Below, piece after piece: positions 25,407-36,865 of a stretch of DNA of 64,000 nt (positions within the stretch are counted from its first letter, which is position 1; every line of letters begins with the position of its first letter). This stretch comes from Dasyornis broadbenti (taxonomy: Eukaryota; Chordata; Aves; Passeriformes; Dasyornithidae): assembly GCA_013397935.1 (NCBI GenBank), contig VZRN01004390.1:815706-879705 (forward strand), read 5' to 3'. The position numbers and the translations under genes were made by a program. The notes beneath the pieces were generated by a model. It saw only the letters and a list, made by a program, of their open reading frames with translations. It did no database searches and was not told where the DNA came from.

Positions 25407-25635
25407 CCGCGCCTCCGCCCCGCCCCGCTCCGCGTCACTGCGCGCCCGTGCGGCCTCCGGCGGCGCAGCTGCTCAGCCGGGAGAGAGCCTGGGAATGCGG
25501 AATGATCCCGAATCAGGAACTGCACAACACGCGCTGCCCGCCGCGTTTGCAGGCAGTCGATGACCAGGCGTGGTTATGAATGTGCAGCGCTCAAACTGGC
25601 TGAGAAATCCACGGTAGCTCCATGCTCTGCTGCAT

Positions 25636-26742
25636 TATCACAGAATAAGCCGAGTTGGAAGGGCCGTACAGAGATCATCGAGTCCAACTCCTGCATAGCA
25701 CCATCCCCAAGAGTCACAGCATGTGCCCAAGAGCACTGAGCTCTGTCAGGCTGGTGCTGTGACCAGTGCCCTGGGGAGCCTGTTTCAGTGCCCAAACTAC
25801 CTTTGGATGAAAACCCTTTTCCTAGTATCAAACCTAAACCTCTCTTTGTTACCATACAACTTCATGCCGTTCACTTAGGTTCTGTCACTGGTCACCAGAG
25901 AGATCAGGGTCTGTCCCTCTGCTTCCCGTCATAAGGAAGTTATAACTGCAGTGACGTCTCGCCTCAGTCTGCTCCAGGCTGAACAAAGTGACCTCAGCCA
26001 CGCCTCATATGGCTTCATCTCAAGGCCCTTAAACATCTTCATTGCCCTACTTTGGACGCTCTCTAATAGCTTAATAACATCTTACATCGTGGCACCCAAA
26101 ACTGCACATAGTATTCAAGGGGAGGCTGCCCCAGTGCAGAGCAGAGCAGGACAATCCCCTCCCTTGCCCTGCTGGCGATGCTGTGCCTGATGCCCCCCAG
26201 GACACGCTTGGCCCTCCTGGCTGCCAGGGCACTGCTGACCCATATTCAACTTTCTGGCAATCAGGACTCCCAGGTCCCTTTCCTTGCCACTGCTTCCCAC
26301 CCTCTCATTTCCCAATCTGTCAGCACATCCAGGGTTGCCCATCCCAGGTACAGAATCTGGCACTTTGCCTTGTAGAATTTCATATAGTTGGTGATTGTGC
26401 AGTCCACTAATTTATCAAGGTGTCTTTACAGGGCCTCCCTGCCTTTCATGGAGTCAACAGCTCCTCCCTTCTTCTGCAAATCTGTTTAGTATCCCTTCAA
26501 GCCCTGTGTCCAGCTCATTAACAAAGATGTTGAGGAGCACAGGGCTGAGGATTGAGCCTTGCAGAACCCCACTACTGACAGGTCATCAGTCTGATGTCAC
26601 CCTATTCACTACAACCCTTTGCATCCGACCCGAGAGCCAGTTGCTCAGCCATCGCATGATGTGTTTATCCAGTTCTGTGCTGGACATTTAATTCAGAAGG
26701 ATACTATGAGAGAAAGTATTGAAAGCTTTACTGATTATAACC
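25636..26742 (-). mobile_element. CR1 LINE, 1.1 kb, 5'-truncated, with dead ORF2 remnant
   Basis: In minus orientation this shows the end of ORF2 and the 3' UTR of CR1. Minus-strand translation gives SGVLQGSILSPVLLNIFVNE, the CR1 reverse transcriptase motif normally written GVPQGSILSPVLFN. Further on come WLSNWLSGRMQRVVVN and KERDLGVLIARKLNMGQQC, the usual CR1 C-terminal signature (DLGVLVD.KLNMSQQC). The catalytic FADD block is damaged (it reads FAEE with adjacent codons missing), and stops and frameshifts break the frame. The 3' end lies about 70 bases from the CpG island. Confidence 0.93.
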
Positions 26743-29700
26743 AGTAAGACCTTTGTCCTGACTCCACTTGTATGGAAGCAAACATAGGACATATTCTTTA
26801 CTGGAGGTTGTATTTTTATTTCATTGATGCACTCCTGAAAGAGAATGATACTACTTTTCCATAGGAAGGAAAGCATGCAGCCCCAGTGTTTCAGGTGCAG
26901 ACGAAAGGCTGCCAAGGGGAGGTAATAACCAGTATTTCGCTATCATCATTTCCCTTTTCATCCAGAACACCCTTGTGATTAGTAATGCATTCTTATTTCC
27001 AGTCTAAATTTATTCATGTCCTGCTTATTCTTCTAGTGCCGATATCACCCTGTAGTTTAAACAACTCTCACCTACTATCATGCCTGTTTGCTATAAGACA
27101 ATAACATAAGAAAGTAATTTTATTTTCTCAACAATTTCATTTCACTCATCTAATGGTCCCCATTGCAGGATAGGCTTTCTGTTTGCTCAATCATCCTAAT
27201 GTCACTTTTACCTATGTTTTTGCAGATGTTGTAGTTTCTACCCTGTACAGATAATGTCTAATATATACATGGTTTTACTCATCTGAGCAGCTGTGGATAT
27301 CCAGGTACATTTGGTCACTAAATGTTTTTAAAAGAATATTTTCTTTGAGCTGTAAATGCTGATGGAAACCTGTCAAAGGAAACAGATGATGCTGTTTTAG
27401 AGAACAGGACAATTGGCAGGTGATGTACACTAAAAAATGTTTGGGCTTTCCAAAACAGACCTTCCCGATGAACTTTGTCAGGAGCACATAGTTACATACA
27501 AAGTGGTTTTTAGACTATTGCCAGCTAAATGCAGTTAAGTTCCATGTAGCTAGGATGCTAGACAGTGACAGACAAGGCAGAAGTCTCCTTATGTGATGTG
27601 ATACTATGTTTAAAGGGCAGCACAACTGGTTTGTCCAGTCAAGGTGCCAAACATAACATTTTTGTCACTGAGCCCGGTTATTAAAGACTTTTTCTGAAAA
27701 CAAGCTATTCTGCAAGTCCACAGAGGGGTTAAATTTGTTATGAAAATGTAATTTCTGTCAAGGGCCCATTTCTGTTTTCAGAAGCACACAAGCTGTACTC
27801 TGGCTACGTAGTTAGGACTGTGGATCATCTAGCTACTAAAACTAACAGGTTTGTTAGGGTTATCCTATGAGTCAGCTGTAGTAATTTCCACTAAAAATTC
27901 CCTCTTCTTTTATGTACTTTCCTTTGATTGTGTTTTTGATATGCATACTTTCAGTTGTTTTAAATTACTATCTGGGCCTGGAGAAACAGTTCCCTTAGTT
28001 ATACATTCTTATACCCTTTCTAAATATATTCCTTAGCCTATTTTCCTTTAACTTTTTTTTTTTTCTCCTGTCTTCTCCAAATTAAAAGAAAAAAAAAATC
28101 AGAGTTTCTTGTATTAATTGCAAGGTATTGAAAATACTCTTTTTTGAAACTTTTTTTCCATTTCCATGTTCCTTTCACGTTTTTAGTTTGTTTTTGTTTT
28201 TTTTAATAAATACTTGAGGAGTTTTTAAATATTTAAAATTTTTTCACAATTCCTAATGATATATTTTCAAAGAAAAGAACTACCCATGAGAGATTCCAGT
28301 TTGTGTAATCTACCTTAGAACAATGCCTTTTACTACTATGACTATGACACTAAGTGGGATGTGATAGAATAGCTATGGACAAAAGATGGAATATTTTTAG
28401 TCATTAGAAACATCATGGTTGTGAATGAATTAAGAAGATTATCATAAATAAAGCTGACTAAGAAATTTTATATACACATTGCATGCATTTCTGTAGCTGC
28501 CCTAAGTGAAGCTGTATGAAACATGGAGGGAGGAATGAACACTAGGACATCTAAGATAGCAGTAAGGAGCTGTGCTTACCCTTTCCCCTCTCTCAAGGGC
28601 AGCTTTTTTACAGTTACTTCCATAGCTCCCCTGTAAATGAGTTCTTTGAGCATGGCCTGACAGATTTGAACAGCCAAATCTTCCAGATGCGTGAAAGAGT
28701 CTAACTAGATGTCCTGGTAATTATGGTAATTATAGTTGTGATAGGATTTTATAAGATCATGATATGAAATCTGAGTCATGTTTTTCTTCAGGAATGAAAG
28801 AATATAGATCCAAATATATCCAGGTACAGATAAGTACACATATTTGCATTTAAAAATAACCTACTATCTCCTTTCTCTTGTGTTCTCATATTTTCAAAAT
28901 TTATACTGTCATTAAACTTATTTGCATTTTTAAAGAATTTCAGTGATTAAGTCTCGATATAGAGAAGCTCAGAAATTCTGTGAGATGTTTCTCTTGAAGT
29001 TATCTTGAACTCCAAATTACATCTTTTGTGTCATCTTCACAAATGTAAAAGTAGCTTCTCTGGAAATTTATAGTGTAAACCAGAAATTTTGATAGTCATT
29101 GTGGATGCAATACAGAAGTCTAATGTGTACAAATTAAAAGCTTGAATATGCAGCAGAGCAAAGTACTTGTGCAGAGGGCAAAGAAAATGGGAATGATAAG
29201 TTCACTTAAACTGGTTCTACTATTCTGAGCTGATTATGACTGTGTAGTGTTATACCAATAATGTGATCTTTTTTTCTGAAACCTGCAAAAGGGAATTGCA
29301 TCGTGATATTTTCTTCTCATGATGCCTACTCCATTTACTTTCAGAATGCATTTCTCACAAACAGCCTACTTGGATTTTCTACTTTTCCTGACACTTTTCC
29401 TGCAATAAACTTTTCTTTCCAGGCATTGCATAAGCAGCAAGATCTGAATTGATGCTGTAATTTTATCAGCCTGGCTTCTTTTTCATTTCTCCTTAGGTAG
29501 AATTTAAAGTCAACAAAATGTACTGACATTTATGGGTCTTCTCCCAGATCTGCCCAGTAGATATCTGGGATGTGCAGTGGATGGGACATTTGAGGGGGCG
29601 GTAGTTGCTCCAAGACTATTAAGTGATTAGTCTTTAGCCCTCAGGTTGGAGACAGGACGGCTCAGGCAGTTGGTAATGGGATAAAGCTTTTCACCTCTGA

Positions 29701-30717
29701 ATTGCCAACTCTGGGCCAGATTAGTAGGATAGAATATTTCCACCATCTGCTGTCTGGTCAGTGACCCATATGAGGGAAATCAGTGGCCATCCCTGCTACT
29801 GGTGAACAGCTTTAGGATTAACCCCCCCCCGCCCACACCCCAACAAACACTGTACGAGAATGATTGCACCACAAACAGCTCCAAATGAGCACGAGAACTG
29901 AAAATCGCTCTAGAAACTTGATGATCAGGACTCAGCACACTGAAAGAAGTGTGGGAAAATTTGTCAGCGTAAGCTATCAGGAGATGCTGTTTTACTGGGA
30001 ATATTCAGTTTAGAGAAAGCTAGTTTTTTAGGCAGCAAACAACTGATCATTCTTGGCCAAAAATAACAACAGCTTGTAAGAAAAGTAACTTGATTTTTTT
30101 TCTGTGATGCAGAAAAGCTGAACTTCAAAAGGCAAATATCCACCCATAATATTTCTTGTTGGGATATGATGTCAGTGCTCAAATAGGATGAAAAGGATGC
30201 TCTATACAAACGTGTAAAGTTTTTGCAGAGGTAGGTTAGCTGATTTAGTGCACAAAGAATTATGAATCAATATGCCAAATTTGGATTACTTGTAACATAG
30301 CACTTCTGGACACTGCATCCATTTCCTATTTTAGAAATAAGGCCAGGTGTAATTACAGAATCTGTGAATTGATCTAGTGTCTAAATTTCTGTAGTTTTCT
30401 CAAGCAATATTCTGTCTAAACCAAGAAGCGCAAGTTGAATAGTACTTTAAAGAGAAAGAAAAAAGCTCATACTGTAATATTAAAAATAGCACTGATATTG
30501 AATAAATGTTATTTGTTACTATAATATTTTAATATAGAAATAATAAACCAATGCTAACCAGTTTAGGGCTTTGCTTAATATTTCTGAAGTAACACTAGAC
30601 TTTTAGGGTGATCACTTTGAGAGAAACTAAACACCTAGGCCTTAATAAAGAGATTCAAGGAAATACGAAGAATTTCGAGTCTGATTATCTGGGTTGCTGA
30701 CACTATTTGGTTTTGTT
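26743..30717. other. non-coding interval between the two CpG islands
   Basis: AT-rich sequence with no recognisable exon or LINE. It has T-rich low-complexity stretches near 28040-28230 and a C-run at about 29822-29838. It would be intronic if KATNBL1 transcripts start at the 30.7-kb island, otherwise intergenic. Confidence 0.6.
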
Positions 30718-30725
30718 TGACGTCA
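30718..30725. promoter_or_regulatory. palindromic CRE (TGACGTCA)
   Basis: Exact consensus CREB/ATF site at the edge of the CpG island, adjoining a YY1-like GCCATCTC. A short inverted repeat GTCAGC...GCTGAC spans both. Confidence 0.7.
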
Positions 30726-30889
30726 GCCATCTCGCTGACAATTACCGTCGTTTCAGACGCACTGTCCAGCGCGGTAACCCCGTGCTCACTCGGGCTGGAG
30801 TACGAGCTGTGCGCTCCCACGGCGGCAGCGGCAAACGGGAGCTGCGCTTGGCTCGGAAGCTCCGCTCTCTGCCGCCCTCCCGCCGCCGC

Positions 30890-30903
30890 CCAGCAGGTGG
30901 CGC
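30890..30903 (+). promoter_or_regulatory. CTCF motif, plus orientation
   Basis: CCAGCAGGTGGCGC fits all 14 positions of the CTCF core consensus CCASYAGRKGGCRS. It lies within the orphan CpG island. Confidence 0.7.
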
Positions 30904-31034
30904 CCGCGCGCCGGCCGCCCCCGCCTCTCGGCCCGGCCCGGGCCCTCAGCGCGGTCATTTTTCAAACCTGTTTTCAAACCATATTCTCTTCGCATAGCTT
31001 TGCTCAAAGCGACATTATCTTGCATTTGTGAGTG

Positions 31035-34000
31035 ACTGTTTCATAAAATGCCCCGCCCTTTATTCGTTTGTGTCTAGTGTTGTATACCTTTGGTTATCTT
31101 GTCATTTTATTCAGCATGACCAATGGATCGGCAGGGCATCATAACTCTTAAATAATTTTTCTCATCCACAATATTAAAGAAACAGACCCTGAATTAATTC
31201 TCACTATTGACAGCTTGCAAAGGCAATAGGCTTTTAAATTAAATAAAAATGGCTTTGTGAAATGTTGTAACTCAGGGTAGCATAAGGTAAAGATTGCAAC
31301 TCTTTTTGTGTGTGTATGACAAGAATTTTCAGATTTCAGTAACAGGCTGTGGTGGCTGTGATCTCACCTACGGTTTGCATTGCAGGATTTCACTTTCAAA
31401 GAAGCCACAGAATACATTCTGGTATATAAAGAAGTTGGCCAAGACATCTCACCTCAAATACGTGCTTTTTGTGTTAGGTCTTCAATCTCAGAAACATACA
31501 GATATTTTGGAAAGATTCTGCAGACTCAGTTAATGAATAGCAAACAAATACAGCAAAATCATGTTGCCTTCAATTACAACTTTTTTATTTAACAAGTCTT
31601 GTTTCAAAAACTTAGTGACTGTAATATAATTTTTTGTGCTGCCTTCTATACCTTCATTCTCTTTAATTTAATTTATTTATTTCTCCCTTTAATCCCTCCA
31701 TGTCCTTAAATGCTTTGGTTCAGCCTAATCCTTCAAATCCTATAATTACTCAAACAAAGCATTTTAACCTTGTGGCCTTCCTGGACTCTTGCCTATTGCT
31801 TATGACATGTAGGTCTCGCTTGACTAATGATGTTTACCGCTGCATTTTCTTTCCTAGGATACTCATGGAAAATTTCATGCCACATAGCTCCCGTTTATAG
31901 CAGGGCTCAGTGTCACAATATTACTATAAGCATTGTGAAAATAGTAGTGGCTGCATTCCACTCTTAGAACAATTGCTTCTTTTAGTCAGAATTTACAGTT
32001 GACCTTGGTGTAATCCCAAATAATTAATCCCAGTAAAGCCTAGATTTTGATTATTTTGATTTCAAGTAACTATTCCCAAATTCTTTGTATCTCTTCAAAA
32101 GTATTTTTTGCATACTGTTTAAGGTGTGTAACCAGTTTAATCCAGGCATCTAAGAATGACAACACTTGATGATACTATGTTAGTTTCCCTGAATATTTGT
32201 CCAAACACTCAGTAAACACATTATATTAATCTCTCTTAGGAAATTCTGAATATTAGGATGAGGATGCTAGTTTATGGTATTTATAATTTTACCTGGAAGT
32301 TATTTTGTAAAGAAGAAATCATATCCTTACTTTATTTATTTTAATTTTTGAAAGCAGAATGAATGAACCAGGCTCTGAATAAAATTAACTAGTGATTTTG
32401 TTAACAGGAATGATATTTTAAATGATGATGAAGAACAATTTTATGTAATACTATTAAGGGGAAAAAGAAATAAGGGTATGGCAGGAATTTTAGAAAAAGG
32501 CTGCAAATTCTAATGACATACAGTACTGAAAAGTATACTTTGTTCACAATGGTGAAGGCAAGTGATAATGTCATAAGGGACTGGGTTTTATTAAGGTTCA
32601 AAGGTGCAGAGGAGAAAAGAATATAAAGGCAGAAGGAGAGTGAAAATATACCAGAGTGGTATCAAGAAGAGAGTACCAAATTAAACATCTGAAAGTACAG
32701 AAAAACAAATACCTGAAATGTAATAGAAACAAATTAACCTGAGGGAATAAAGGAACTATATATGTGTATCTGTGATTTTTGTATGTATTTTAAATTATTA
32801 TTAAACATCGTGATTCTAACTGAAAAGCCCGCACAATCCTGTTTTCAACATTGAGCACCTGTGTTAGGGAAACGTTCTAAACTGTTCTGAATGTTTTATA
32901 TAGTAAGAAAGATAAATTTCTTTGGAGATAATTTTAAACAGAAAAATCAGGAAATCTGCAACTTTATTCTGTGTTCAGCTGTTCCAAAGCTCTTCTGGAG
33001 GGTACACATGCTTAGACAGGGATGCACATTGATAGCTTGAATCCTGTAAGCTCAAATAGAAGGAGACTTTCCTTGTTACTGTTTTTACGACCTGTGAGCA
33101 AAATTCTCCAACCAGTGTTTGAGCCACAGCCTCTATGCCTTTTATGTATGGTTAATACATCACATATTTACCAGATGTATATTGAGTAATTTTTTTCTAA
33201 TGCACACACGTTACTTTAAACTGCCTCAAAAAACCCATGAAAGTATTTATGAAAATATGCTGGGATGACTTTTAGCCACCAGAGACTTGCACATCTGGGC
33301 CTGACACAGATTTATGGCATCACCTTTTCCAGCATGTCTTTGAAAGAGGTTCTGCCGAAGAAAATATGAGTTCTCCTTATAAGGCACACTGTGCTCAGCT
33401 GGAAGCAACAGAATGCCTGGAACTGTTTTCTCAATATGATTTCTTGGGAGAATACTTTTTTTCTGAGATTGAGTAACTGTGACTAAGCTATTGAAAATAA
33501 AATTGGTTCATAACACATTTTTTTTAAAAAAAAAGAATTAGAATAACCAGACTCCTAAACTCACTTTTGCATCTCACACCAAAAAGGACATAATTGTAGA
33601 TACAAGAAGGGAAAACAAACAAAATACAGGATGTGGGAGAAAATTAATTTCTGGGGGAGACATTGAAAAGACTTGTATGGTACAATTTGTGGAGGAGACA
33701 TGTAAGTTCGGATTTCCCCTCAGTGGAGTCAATGAGGGCAGAGCTATCTCATGCCAAAGATTACTAATTAATGAGAAGTATTGAGAAAGACACAATACCC
33801 AGCACACATTTCTTGTATTCCTCAATACAATTAGATATTAAAGACACTATAAAACAGCATTTAAAAAGCAGATGCTGTGACAAAATATGTAGGCAGAGAT
33901 AATAGAGGTTTTTTTGACCAATCAAACACTATTGGAAAAATAGGGCTGTTTTGGGACATGCACAGTTTTTGTGCATGTGGACCAAGCAAACAAGTGTCTA

Positions 34001-36500
34001 TCTCAGCACAAATTAACTGTGCAGCTGAGTTCACTTCTGCAGGATGTTACTGAGACAAATAGCACAATATAATGTGCTATAACATAAAAGAGAACAGTTA
34101 AAATATTAAAAGAGAAAGTGAAAATATTATAAATACCTACAATTTAAAGGAAAAATTTTAATTGGTAGGAACACAATAAAAATGGCAGCATCTTAATACT
34201 GCTGCCAGACCCATTATTTTCCTCTTTCCTTTAGCATTTGTCACTGCTGATAAAAATACTGTATATTTACTGAAAATATCCCGGACACTGCATTGCTTGA
34301 TTATTTTATCGATTTCATGGAATATCTTTGAGCTTGCTGTTGCTTGCATGAAATTATTACAGCTGTGAAGAAAAGCTGTAAATGAAATAAATCAATTTAA
34401 GGACCAGGTATATTTGTTCACAATGATCCGTATTGAATCCCTGCAGCCTTTTAGTAATAATCATAATAGTCATTATGAGCAATGAGCACAGTAGTCTGCC
34501 ATTATTAGAGGAACAAAGCATCATCCTGGTTTCTTCATTTTAGATGCTCTTCTTGATGTTAATCAGGAGTAACTCCTTAAGCAAACAACAAGTTCTGAGA
34601 TATTTCCCTCTTTTCACTAAATGTAAGTCACAGTACCTTAACATGCAAAATCCTCTGTGTCTATTCTGCAGCTTAATCTTGCATGATCAGAGCCCTGTCT
34701 TCATAGCTTTCATGTTGGTTAGATGTCATCTTATTATTATCTTTGTTGAAGCCTGTCAAGACAAAAAAAAAAAAAAAAAAAGAGAAATTCTTCAGAGAGT
34801 TTGGATTTGATGAATTTTAAAACTTGTTTTTTCCTGAAAGTGTAGGCTATGACATGAATATTTTGCCACTTTACTAAATAATAAGGAGGTAAGATGTTCT
34901 ATTTTTGCAATTTAAAATCTGGCTCCAGTTTTATCCTTTCTGTGACTGTTTACTCTTCTGCAGCTGAATTTTGCAATATTTTCATTTTTGGATACAGTTT
35001 TTCCATTTTGGGTTTAAAAAGGTTATATAGATAACTTGTAGGCTGAGCTTTATTTTATTTTTTCTTTTTTGAGTAAGAGAAATCAGTCTTTAAGAAACCT
35101 GATTTAATACTTTCACATTGTGGGCTACATATTCTGTTCTTTCCAGCTGCACTTCCATGAGATACAGATTTGGAACATCTGTAAATAAAATTATTCTTCT
35201 TCCTGTCGCTTTTGTTATAATTTTAAATTTTATTACATATTTTTTATTGTGTACCTGATCCTATATATCTGTCATCCTGATTCTCTCTGCTAAAAGGGGT
35301 GGGAGAGCTGCTAACCTTCTAAGGGGCTGTGTGGGAACCTCCACACCTTGTCTGCGTCTTGGAGCATCCATTATTTTGGTCTGTTGCTATGAGATTTTTT
35401 GCAACTTTCTGCACTTAACATGAAGAGTTGTCTGAGCTCAGTTCTTATTTGTAATCATATTTTGCAAAGCTTTCATTCTTTCGAACATAATGCTGTGGCT
35501 ATTGATTGAAGAGAAGCTTTGTGGAGACTTCTAGAACTGTTTTTGGTTTTTGCTGGTTCATTTAAAAAAAAAGATTCAAGTCAGATAATTTCTGTCAATG
35601 TTTGTTAAAGAGGTAGGGCATTCCCCTTCAGGGTTATCTGTTTGATGCTCTGGACTCCATAGGAGACAATTTTTCATAGCTTAAGTAAAACAGCTCTTCT
35701 CAAAATCAAATAGATTACATAAGCTGGTTTAAAACTGAAGTGGAATTAAAATAGTAAATACAATTTAACATGCTGTGGTTGAGAAAGTCCCCATCCAACA
35801 GTGAGCGAAAATAATATGCAGCTAATAGGCTACAAATGAGTAGTGCAAAGAAAGGACAAGGCAAGGGTATGTTATTTTAACTGCAATACTGCAGTACCAT
35901 ACCCTAACAATCTCATAACTCTCTCTTGTCCTGTGCCTGTACTGTTTGGTTGTTTCTTACTTCCTTCAAAGTATAGAAAGTCTATTTCTGAGTCCAAGTG
36001 ACCTCAGACATGTCAAAAAAAGCCAGCTATAACTCTAGTTTTGATTGTATGTTACTTCTAAACCTGTTATTCTGCATCACTCCACATGGTGTCTTCATGG
36101 ACTGTAAATCTTTAAAAACAATTCAGAAGCCAGGTCCCTCGAATCCAGCCTTTCATTCTTCCCTTGTCTCCTGTGCACATGTGTATTAGTATACAGCTCA
36201 TGTCAGAGCCATTTCTGCATTTTACAAGATTTAAAGCTGTTTACTTTGAAGACTCAGTTTTTTGTTTTTTACAAGGAAGGTGACCTAGTAAATGAATAAT
36301 TTTAAGTTGTTTTAGGGAGTTAAGACTGTTAGAAGAATATGATTTTGTTCTTGAAGGCTTTGAAGTGATTCTTCTTTACTTTCCAAATATGCACATTGAG
36401 AAGCAATAGTGTTCAATACGTTACTGTAGGTGAGATCCCCAAGTAAGACAATGCGATAGTGGAACATAGCATGTGAAGAAATCCCTGAGAAGAAAGTCAG
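31035..36500. other. non-coding, AT-rich interval
   Basis: No recognisable gene. It contains a 19-base poly(A) run at 34763-34781, a 9-bp perfect hairpin at 33956-33978 with an inverted CCAAT/ATTGG pair just upstream (33918-33935), and an unexplained open frame at 31380-31592 that follows an acceptor-like CATTGCAG. Confidence 0.6.
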
Positions 36501-36502
36501 AG

Positions 36503-36865
36503 GAATGGAGTTTGTTCAGCCTGGAGAGAAAAAGACTTGGCATGATGCGGTTGCAGTCTTCCAGTACTTGAAAGTGCAGCTATGGTGGTGAGGGAGGTAC
36601 TTTCTTCTCAGGCATGAACAGGGACAGGACAAGAGGAGATAAACACAAGTTCCTCAGAAAAAAATCCCTCTGGACATAGGAAGGATTTTCTTCACTGTGC
36701 GAACAACTAAACTCTGGAATAGGTTGCTCAGAGAAGTGGTGGAATGTTCCTCACAGGAATTACTAAGAACTTGGCTTGGCAGAATCCTGGGTAACCTAAT
36801 CTAGATCCCTGCTTTCAAGGTTTTGGACCAAATCATTTTAAGAGCCTTCTTTCAACCTGGTTCTT
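36503..36865 (+). mobile_element. diverged CR1 LINE 3' fragment
   Basis: Starts TTGTTCAGCCTGGAGAGAAA, continues with GTCTTCCAGTACTTGAAAG, GGTTGCTCAGAGAAGTGGTGG and ends near TTTCAACCTGGTTCTTCT. This is the CR1 3' region in sense orientation, clearly more diverged than the 20-kb copy. Confidence 0.85.

Larger units (their letters stand above)
25170..25565 (-). promoter_or_regulatory. KATNBL1: CpG island, probable KATNBL1 promoter
   Basis: Very GC- and CpG-dense sequence in an otherwise AT-rich window, broken by an assembly gap. It lies directly upstream of intron 1 of KATNBL1 with no competing coding gene. On the right of the gap are overlapping GC boxes (CCGCCCCGCCCC, 25416-25427), a TGACGC half CRE on the minus strand (25432-25437) and a CTCF-like motif (25393-25406). 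On the minus strand these sit just upstream of the gap, so initiation near 25380 or inside the gap is the simplest reading. Confidence 0.75.
30718..30960. promoter_or_regulatory. orphan CpG island, candidate promoter
   Basis: A compact CpG-dense segment with a full cAMP-response element (TGACGTCA, 30718-30725), a YY1-like GCCATCTC (30726-30733) and a CTCF motif. The plus strand is strongly C-rich at 30870-30950, so the minus strand is G-rich there, which weakly favours leftward transcription. Frames are open through it on both strands, as expected in CpG-rich DNA, and none resembles a known protein. It could be an alternative KATNBL1 promoter or the start of a non-coding RNA. Confidence 0.65.

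Noticed and set aside
25017..25525. Open frames running through the N gap
   Set aside because: They are open only because the N run translates as X. The flanks show no family-like protein.
25574..26915. Several open frames on both strands
   Set aside because: They are broken pieces or antisense shadows of the CR1 element, not host genes.
30635..31031. Overlapping open frames on both strands of the 30.7-kb CpG island
   Set aside because: CpG-rich DNA has few stop codons. The translations are Arg/Ala/Pro-rich filler with no family signature, and frames are open in several phases at once.
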